From Thermomonospora catenispora (GTDB lineage: Bacteria; Actinomycetota; Actinomycetes; Streptosporangiales; Streptosporangiaceae), in the NCBI RefSeq assembly GCF_006363815.1, contig NZ_RRYT01000008.1:1-64000 (forward strand): a stretch of 64,000 nucleotides of DNA. Reading direction: 5' to 3'. The notes beneath the pieces are model-generated. The model did not search any database. It had not been told where the DNA came from and saw only the letters and a list, made by a program, of their open reading frames with translations. Shown here one piece after another: positions 63,459-64,000 of this stretch (positions are counted from its first letter, which is position 1; every line of letters starts with the position of its first letter). The translations under genes were made by a program, and so were the position numbers.

Positions 63459-63947
63459 ATGGAGGATGAGGTCGATCGGCTGGTCGCGGCATGGCGGGCC
63501 GAACGCCCGGACCTGGACGTGCAGCCGCTGCACGTCCTCAGCCGCATCTCCCGTCTGGCCCGTCACCTGGACCGCGCCAGACGCGCGGTGTTCGCCGCCC
63601 ATGACCTGGAGCCCTGGGAGTTCGACGTGCTGACGGCGCTGCGCCGCGCCGGCCGTCCCTATCAGCTCAGCCCCGGCCGGCTGCTGCGCGCCACGTTGGT
63701 CACCTCCGGCACCATGACCAACCGGATCGACCGGCTGGAGGCCGCCGGGCTGGTCCGCCGACTCCCCGACCCCACCGACAAACGCGGCGTCCTGGTGCGG
63801 CTCACCGACAAGGGCCGCACCCGGGTCGACGCCGCGTTCGCCGACCTCCTCGCCCGCGAGCACGACATCCTCGCCGGCCTGTCCCCCGCCGAACGCGACA
63901 CCCTCGCCGGTCTCCTCCGCACCCTCCTGGCGCCCTTCGACCTGTGA
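63459..63947 (+). CDS. tamR: MarR family regulator TamR
   Basis: A 162-residue winged-helix regulator (LVTSGTMTNRIDRLEAAGLVRRLPDPTDKRGVLVRLTDKGR, about residues 82-125). It is divergent from tam. In Streptomyces coelicolor the MarR protein TamR, divergent from tam, binds the shared region and responds to aconitate and citrate, linking the TCA cycle to oxidative damage of aconitase. The three matching operators here support the same circuit. ATG at 63459. Confidence 0.88.
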   Translation: MEDEVDRLVAAWRAERPDLDVQPLHVLSRISRLARHLDRARRAVFAAHDLEPWEFDVLTALRRAGRPYQLSPGRLLRATLVTSGTMTNRIDRLEAAGLVRRLPDPTDKRGVLVRLTDKGRTRVDAAFADLLAREHDILAGLSPAERDTLAGLLRTLLAPFDL

Positions 63948-64000
63948 CGCCCTCCCGGCCCGCGGACCGGAGCGCTCAGCCGGCGGACGGGGTCACTCCA
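63948..64000. other. Window end, no confident gene
   Basis: A minus-strand frame could end with TGA at 63974-63976 after GVTPSAG, but only a few codons are visible. Confidence 0.25.

Overview
The window comes from a high-GC Gram-positive actinomycete. The evidence is pervasive G/C in third codon positions, frequent GTG and TTG starts, ATGA/GTGA stop-start overlaps, an actinobacterial-type LexA box, and a core order (mfd, mazG, eno, divIC, DUF501, ppx and pth, rplY, prs, glmU) typical of Actinobacteria. The style resembles Streptosporangiales/Thermomonosporaceae, but that placement is a guess. There is no insertion sequence, integrase, CRISPR array or rRNA.

Layout. 1-9.6 kb is housekeeping: a thiolase tail, a DUF4287 protein, a Bax-inhibitor-like membrane protein, an odd short tRNA, a cyclopropane-synthase-like methyltransferase with NDH-2, a family 5 uracil-DNA glycosylase, a DUF2510 protein, then ppx, DUF501, divIC and eno. 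9.6-21.9 kb is a metabolic insert: an ssuABC-type transporter, an alcohol dehydrogenase with a cytoplasmic BtuF-like protein, a DUF4334 protein, fused isobutyryl-CoA mutase IcmF with a MarR regulator, and a class A PBP with a PASTA domain. 21.9-27.2 kb holds mazG, a SurA-like lipoprotein and mfd.

28-53 kb is the most interesting part. It holds a PAPS-making and sulfate-handling set (a CysC fusion, a TauE-like exporter, CysD, CysN, CysQ) interleaved with a complete Wzx/Wzy-type polysaccharide locus. That locus has an initiating sugar-phosphate transferase, a PssD partner, a PssE-GT2 fusion, a flippase, a polymerase/ligase, a Wzz/BY-kinase-like protein whose ATPase motifs are all degenerate, an APH-like kinase, two sulfotransferases, two GH26-like proteins and large secreted beta-propeller and LamG proteins. 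Read together, the genes predict a short-repeat, sulfated cell-surface glycan built with its own supply and recycling of PAPS.

53.5-58.1 kb returns to core genes (pth, rplY, prs, glmU, tRNA-Gln). A gene-free stretch of about 1.9 kb follows, with DnaA-box-like and repeated elements. The last 4 kb carries a fatty acyl desaturase with a FasR-like TetR regulator behind a perfect 20-bp palindrome, a small orphan gene behind a perfect SOS box, and a divergent tam/tamR pair with three matching operators.

All functional calls rest on reading motifs and context by eye. No database search was run.
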